A stretch of DNA of 64,000 bases from Hyalella azteca. Lineage: Eukaryota; Arthropoda; Malacostraca; Amphipoda; Hyalellidae. The translations under genes were made by a program, and so were the position numbers. Shown here piece after piece: positions 57,905 to 64,000 of the stretch (position 1 is its first letter; each line of letters begins with the position of its first letter). The notes beneath the pieces were generated by a model. It saw nothing but the letters and a program-made list of their open reading frames with translations, was not told the DNA's origin and did no database searches. The stretch covers positions 1-64,000 of the forward strand of contig NW_025935237.1 of NCBI RefSeq assembly GCF_000764305.2. The letters are read 5' to 3'.

Positions 57905-58245
57905 AAACCACGCGACAAAATTTCTTCTCGCTTCGAATCACCGACATGTGGAACAGCCTCCCAAACGACATCGTTGGCGCTCCAAGTATGAACGCGTTCA
58001 AGAACAGACTAGATAAAGCTATGGAAAAATATATGTTCAGATTTGAAATGCCTAGCTCCTTATCGAACCCGGTGGAAGTCTAGTAGCTTCTTCAAACTAT
58101 CGCCAGTCATGAAAAGATCCGGTCAAATGACACGAGTTTAGATTCTATGAACAAGGCACGAAATGGAAAAGAATCGGCGACAGGCCACATCAGGCCTACA
58201 CTTCAGAGCCGACATCACTATGTTATGTTATGTTATGTTATGTAA
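57905..58245 (+). mobile_element. LINE 3' end with RT C-terminal tail
   Basis: Encodes RQNFFSLRITDMWNSLPNDI, VGAPSMNAFKNRLDKAM and a stop at 58083, the typical C-terminus of jockey/CR1-like LINE reverse transcriptases, then a 3' UTR ending in (TATGT)n at about 58220-58242. Severely 5'-truncated. Confidence 0.82.
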
Positions 58246-58432
58246 GCCCGTCAGCAAATCACTGCCGGCTTATCAGACTAAGCCCGCCAATTAATATAGA
58301 CGAGGAAGTGGCAGGTATGTGTACTTATGTACTTAGGCCGCTACGTGTACTTTGATCGCTACGTTTACTTAGGCTGCTACGTGTACGTTGATCGGTACGT
58401 TTACTTAGGCTACTATGTGTACTTAACCGAGT
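58240..58432 (+). repeat. dispersed repeat B, copy 3
   Basis: GTCAGCAAATCACTGCCGGC, then a GCTACGTGTACTTTGATC / GCTACGTTTACTTAGGC minisatellite. It begins where the LINE tail ends. Confidence 0.72.
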
Positions 58433-61400
58433 TTTGAAGTATAACGGCCTCGGCTACATACTCACTCCATGCATTAAGGTGTCTCCGGAAGCAGTTACAG
58501 AAGACCATGCTGATGAAGACCTGCTGATGGCTCGACATTCACTGCCGTTCATGACGATATTCACTACTTATTTCTCGTCATGCAATCACGAATTATTTAT
58601 ATGATAGTAGAATAATGTGACTTTTAGCACCGGCACTCCGAATAGTCATGACAAAAGATATCAAAAACATTTCGAAACACGAAAAGATACGAGAATTCGA
58701 TGGAAAGTTTTCAGATCCCATACATGTACTACGTCAGCAGTTGATTTAATTAATGCATTTCGATCAACATATTCTTGATAAACTTTATATTGACTCTATA
58801 TTGAAACAGGTTGCAATTCCTCAGCTGACAACTAACTCACCACAATAAGATAAAGGAAATTTCATGGCTCTTACAAGAATCGTAAGTCTGAATATTATTG
58901 ACACTGTGATCACGGGTGAACAGCTTTTCACGACGACTAGGGTCAAACATTTCTAAAGTTTAATTCTTCAAGTCAACACATTCTTCCATCACAAACCAGG
59001 TAAAATATCAAAATGTACATGTCATTTGAAGCGAAAAGATCGTTATGCAATAGCACATCTGTTTGGAATAACGATTAATCAATGGCAACAGCTGTGATGA
59101 AACAAGTGTCGCCCGCTCTCGACCATGGTCTATATACGCTTATGAATTATTCCTATAATACAAATCTGTATTCAAACTGCTAACGAACACTATAAATACC
59201 AATTTCATTATGTTTGATAATGATGTGATTCATAGACCTATTATCATTCAAATTAATATTGTATTCATTTATCGGTATAACTTGGCAGAGTTGTTCTATT
59301 GTTCTAGATTTGCCTAGTGTAAATTTGTACAGTTAGGTGTCCATAATTCCATGGCATGTTCTTAATAAACTATGAGTTTTAATGACTTAAATTAATTTCT
59401 TTACAACAGAATGACCGAGATTAAGGGGACTGAAACATATAATTCGGCCTGCTTATATGAACGGAGAGAAAATACCACTCTGCATCAGACAACTAGAATT
59501 TTTTAGCTTGCAAACACATAATGCAAGAGCACCAACATGGACTTTACTCGTTCAGACTGTTACGTGGCCAAAAAAATTTTTTGTAATGATCAATTGGCGG
59601 AAAATCCCAATCAAATATAGGTGCGAATTACATTGACGATCTTAAATGTATCAGAGATTAAAGAGCTTAGTCTATTCTGATGTAGCACTGGAACACCAAT
59701 TTCTCTACGTGATCCCGGTGAAAAAAAAGAACCTAATTACTTAAGTTGTACTCGCTTTCAGAACGTTCCCCCTGTTGGAATTTACGCCGAATTAAATTTC
59801 TTATAAATTTATAGAATCACAATGAAATGCCCCGCGCAAACGTGAAATTTATGCGGAAGCTGTAATGATTCTTCATGCCAGAATAACGCAATGCATGTGA
59901 TGCAGGCCATTTTTAATAAAAGACATCGTTCGTATATGAGATCATCAAGGCACTAATTTTCATTACAAAATTCATCTCACGCACACAAAATTCCCCACCG
60001 CAAAGTCGAAGCGAAGCATCTAAGTGCCCTAAAACTATCGGTATCCCTTACTTCCACTTACTTGGTTATTCAACTGGCATATTTACCATTAATATAAGAT
60101 CGTTTGAACAAACAGGATCCAAGCGGATTTCTGCTCATGTAAGGCAATTGACGTCTCGTTGATAAGCTGATATAAACCTTATAAATGCATAAAAATGCGA
60201 TTATTGGAAAGTATTTATTGTATCACGTAACTGCTTAGAAGTTTAGAATTAAAATAATTTCTGAAAATAAATACAAAAGCCACACTATTGAAGGAACGCG
60301 CTCACGCTTCTTACTCATATTTTTTAAAATGCAATTTTTTAACGTTGACTCAATTGGGCCCACGTGTGACGTTATAGTAATGATTCCATAAGTCATAATG
60401 TCTCCACGAATTAAGATAAGACATATTTTCTTATAAGGCATCAAGTAATTAACGAATGTTTCTTGCAATTAATTATGTTATTCAAGACGAACTCATACAG
60501 GTACACATTTAAACGGAGCCCCGGTTCACCATACTGAAATTAAATTAGAAAAAATCACAAACCAATTCTCAATTTTCTTTTAGAGAAAATGAGTTTTATT
60601 ACGTTTAATTCCACTGTTATTCCAGTTAACCACACAAAGCAGCTTTATTTAAAACAATAAAGCTAGACAGGCTATACCATTTGAGCGGCACAAGGCCGAT
60701 CTTAGCAAGATGGCAGGCGCACCGCGCATCGTCACTCACTTGAGATAAGTTCTGCAATTTCCCAACTATCACGCAAGTGCATAAAAATTCATTATCAGTC
60801 ATAGGGATCGATAAGAGAGAGATAGCATCACTTGATAAGCGTATGATCGAGCAGGGCCATGAACAAGTATATTACAGCTAACCGCTTTTCTTAAAGCGCT
60901 ACCCATTAAATAAATCATTACACAGACGTTAATTTTCAGAGATTTCGTGAAAACAACAAATGCAGTGAAAAATATATTGGTAAGTTAATTGAGTTAATAT
61001 TATTTATTCAGAGCGGGAGTATTCAATTATTAATTGAGAGTAGAAGAAACTATTTAACAAAGATATACATGTATAACAGCACGAGCTGTCATACGCCCAC
61101 GACGTCTAGATATAGGCCCACAACCAGCAGATGATAAAAAAAATATGAACTACTCAACAAACGCGGCCATGCTTGGCCGCATCTCATTTGAGATGCTAAG
61201 ATTGTGAGTTGCACGAGACGATGACCATGACGTTTGGATTTTCGAATATCCTAAAAATAATCGTAACACTTTTGATTCTCTTATATTCTGATGACCAGCG
61301 TAAAACTAACACAAGATTTGAACAACTGCGGTTATGGAGAGTGGGTTTAATTATTAATTAACAGCTTTGGATGGATATAAAAATTATGGATTGAATCATG

Positions 61401-62460
61401 TATTTAAGTGTCATGGCGCCAGCAATCCAATTAAGCACAAGATCAAGCCACGCATAAATTAAAAACACCCGAAAAAGAGAGACTAATTTTGGTCGAGAGC
61501 CACGCCTGCGAAACGCCTCGCCTTCCCTAATAAGCGGCACGGAGGTCGCGATGCACACGCTTGCACTTGTACACTCACAGGAATAAGTGGCTCGTTGTTC
61601 AAATAGCGATGCATTTTCGGACCTTGTGTTGGTTCATCTTGACTCAGTTTAACCCGGCTAAATGGTGTATCAGTGCTACTTACAGGAAGTGTGTCACTAT
61701 TTGAACAATATGCCCAGTTCGTTTAGCTCGTGCAACAACACTTTGAGGTTAGATTTCTGTTCATGTGAAGTTCTGTGCAGAAAAAAAAATAATGTTGTCA
61801 GCGATACATTTTTAACGTTACCCATATAAGTGAAAACCAAATCTTTTATGGGACTTTTAATTTAGCAAAAAAGGAAACAGATTTTCTTTTACTAATTGTA
61901 AAAACGCTTTCCGTTTTTGAGTTTGGGTTGCCGTAAGTCCGCGTTCAGGTTTTAGGATAACCACAGTTTCAACAACAAATTTCCTTTTTATTGAATGAAA
62001 AGTTGTATCTGTAGGAACAAACATAAATATATTAACCCTATAAACTTCAATGTATGCTTATAATATTCAAATTTTTAAAAATAATCATCAAAACTATAAG
62101 CAAGTTATAAGAAGGCATAACTCAACGCACCGAAATATTGTGGGCAGTTTTGACGCGGGCTACGAACAACTGATCTGACAAGAAACTATTTGATACGTCG
62201 TTGACTAGGCTTTACACTCTAAAGGTCGGATAAACAAGTAAATCAAAGGAGTGCATAAAAATAAACTATTAAAAACTAAGATAAAAAAAGGTTCGCTAAA
62301 AATATTTACACTAATGAATAATCTAAGATTAACACATAACTGAAAATTAAATCTCTAACGGTACGTTTTACGAAAAGTATTTTAAGAACGTATTTTTAAG
62401 TGTAACATTTCTCTAGCTGAAAAATGTTTCAACGGCCTTGCATTTCCAGACAGAGTAACT
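58433..62460. other. no gene seen
   Basis: AT-rich. A possible short inverted-repeat element at about 61580-61730 has CTCGTTGTTCAAATAGCGAT inverted as TCACTATTTGAACAATATGC; related fragments occur near 53115, 56300 and 43090. No exon supported. Confidence 0.45.
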
Positions 62461-62570
62461 GCCCTACCTCGCTATTTATAACAATCCCAGGTGTCGGCCG
62501 TCAGCCGGCGCCAATACGGCTCTAAACGGCTCTAAATAACAGTTGGGTAGGTATAAGCAAGGCCGCTTAC

Positions 62571-62610
62571 CTTGACATGGCCACGAGGCTGCGGAGGTAA
62601 AAACTGGCAT
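62571..62610 (-). CDS. candidate PDE8 first coding exon
   Basis: In a CpG-rich island, ATG at 62610 opens MPVFTSAASWPCQ and ends in phase 1 at a strong donor (CAAG|GTAAGC), the phase required by the next known PDE8 exon at 56889. The island continues upstream, as expected of a promoter or 5' UTR. Homology cannot support so short a peptide; a second frame ending phase 0 also lacks a stop here. Treat as a hypothesis. Confidence 0.35.
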
Positions 62611-64000
62611 GAACGCCGCCACCTGAGCAAGCCGCTCATGTCGGGGCTCCAGCAGTTAGGTTTAGTGAACTCGATTGTTATAATTATGATATAGAGTTGT
62701 AGTTGTGACAACTATAAACATGAAACTAGTTGAAAATTCCCAGATAATGATAACAAAAATGTTGTAATGATTATCATGATAATATTGTAAATTTTTGATA
62801 CCGCAGAAATTAATAATACATTTTCACCATTTGGTTCTTCATATTTCGTTCCGTTAATTTACATTTTGTAAAGAAACTCTACAACATTTATGAAACACCA
62901 GGTGCCACGACCAAATGTTTTATTTTACTTGAATGATTTATATTATTTAATTGAATACATTAATAAATCACGTATATTCTGCGCAACAAATTTCACTTTT
63001 AAATTAAGTTACTCAACCATCAATAAACACTAGAAAAGTTACGCACCCTATCATAATTTCTTTAAATCTTTCAAGATCATTCGTACATATTAAATGCCAT
63101 GCAGCTACCATACTGTAGCTGCAGGTTGACGCATCTCTTATAGCATTTGTTTACCATGAGTAGTTTTCAGCATCACTCTTTCTCCACGTGTCACTTTGCT
63201 CCCGACGCCGACCAGTACGGTATGGTGCGGAGATGTTGAACATTTATCATATTGCATTTTTTGAATGGTTGTAGGATTTGTTATTGTATGTAATAGCTCT
63301 TAATCCCTTTGCAGACGAAAATGCAAATAATTTCAACCTGCGGCATTAGACCGGTGACACTAACTTGAAGTCCGTTTTCGAAACTTTGCTGCAATAAAAT
63401 TTTTTTGTGTTGAATATACATAGTTCCATGCCCCTGTGTGAATTACTGTCAGTAAACGTGAAGACCATTACTAGAATGGTACGTAACCATCTTGGACTGC
63501 AAAGCAGCGGTTACACTTACCACGCACGACATTTTTGTATTTGAATGCCTTTTCGATATGTGGCGTATTTGCATGATCAATTAGGGTTGAAGAAAAGAGA
63601 TGCCTTGAAAAGGTTGAAGACGAAATGAATCGTTAACGGTGGTTGCAACGTCACTATGTCTGACATCGAGAACGACAAAAAGTATACTATCAAGCTACTA
63701 AGAATTTAAAAGCAAAGAAAAGTCCACATAAATTCATATCTTTATAGTTCATAATTTGCGATTTAAGCAAACAAGTGATATAAATTCATTAAAGCAAGCT
63801 ACTAGTTGTAACTTAAATCATGATTTTTATCTTGATAATTTTAAGCTCAAAAAATCTTTGGTTAAATCCCAAGAATATGCTTTGCAAACATTCATTAACG
63901 CACGAGAACATAGCGCAATATGTGTGTGTGGGGAATAGTTTCAGGATTATTCAGATTTCTCGATCATTTTTCGGTTTTGAAATTTATTAACTGCATTCTA
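62611..64000. other. no gene seen
   Basis: AT-rich; a piece of the 43471 fold-back element end (AATTTAAAAGCAAAGAAAA) lies at 63704-63722. Confidence 0.45.

Overview
This is eukaryotic, AT-rich, repeat-rich nuclear DNA with split genes and conventional GT-AG introns. The two recognisable genes, the transposon remnants and the heavy load of short tandem arrays suggest an arthropod, most likely a malacostracan crustacean; the order is a guess. It is a draft assembly: there is a 577-base N gap at 21929-22505, single Ns, and two uncleaned Nextera transposase-end sequences at about 12841 and 55737.

Three genes can be assembled by hand from splice sites whose reading phases agree. (1) A Kelch-repeat gene on the + strand, 7622-14666, eight coding exons and 469 residues, orthologous to KLHDC10. 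(2) An unrecognised gene on the + strand whose first three coding exons lie at 18733-20774; its second exon is present twice around a single-N contig join. (3) A cyclic-AMP phosphodiesterase of the PDE8 family on the - strand, 56889 to 31417, with at least 18 exons encoding a receiver-like (REC) domain, a PAS domain and a complete catalytic domain. A candidate first coding exon lies at 62610-62571, and a candidate 123-base cassette exon at 44907-44785. Gene 2 and PDE8 converge on each other.

Layout: 1-7600 holds inverted-repeat elements and low-complexity arrays; 7.6-14.7 kb is KLHDC10; 14.7-18.7 kb is intergenic; 18.7-20.8 kb is the unknown gene's 5' end; 20.8-31.4 kb holds the gap, a tRNA-derived SINE fragment, a terminal-inverted-repeat element carrying a broken MADF-domain reading frame, and a LINE 3' end; 31.4-56.9 kb is PDE8; 57-64 kb is mostly repeat-bearing non-coding DNA with one LINE 3' end.

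The most striking pattern is that tandem duplications and minisatellites repeatedly sit on exon edges in all three genes. At about fifteen splice junctions the neighbouring intron carries extra copies of the exon boundary itself or a tandem array abutting it, so many arrays contain decoy donor or acceptor sites. Other notable points are a seven-copy, 10-residue coding repeat inserted in the PDE8 PAS domain, and a kilobase PDE8 intron array with roughly 25 copies of the CRE-like heptamer TACGTCA in a gene whose enzyme destroys cAMP.
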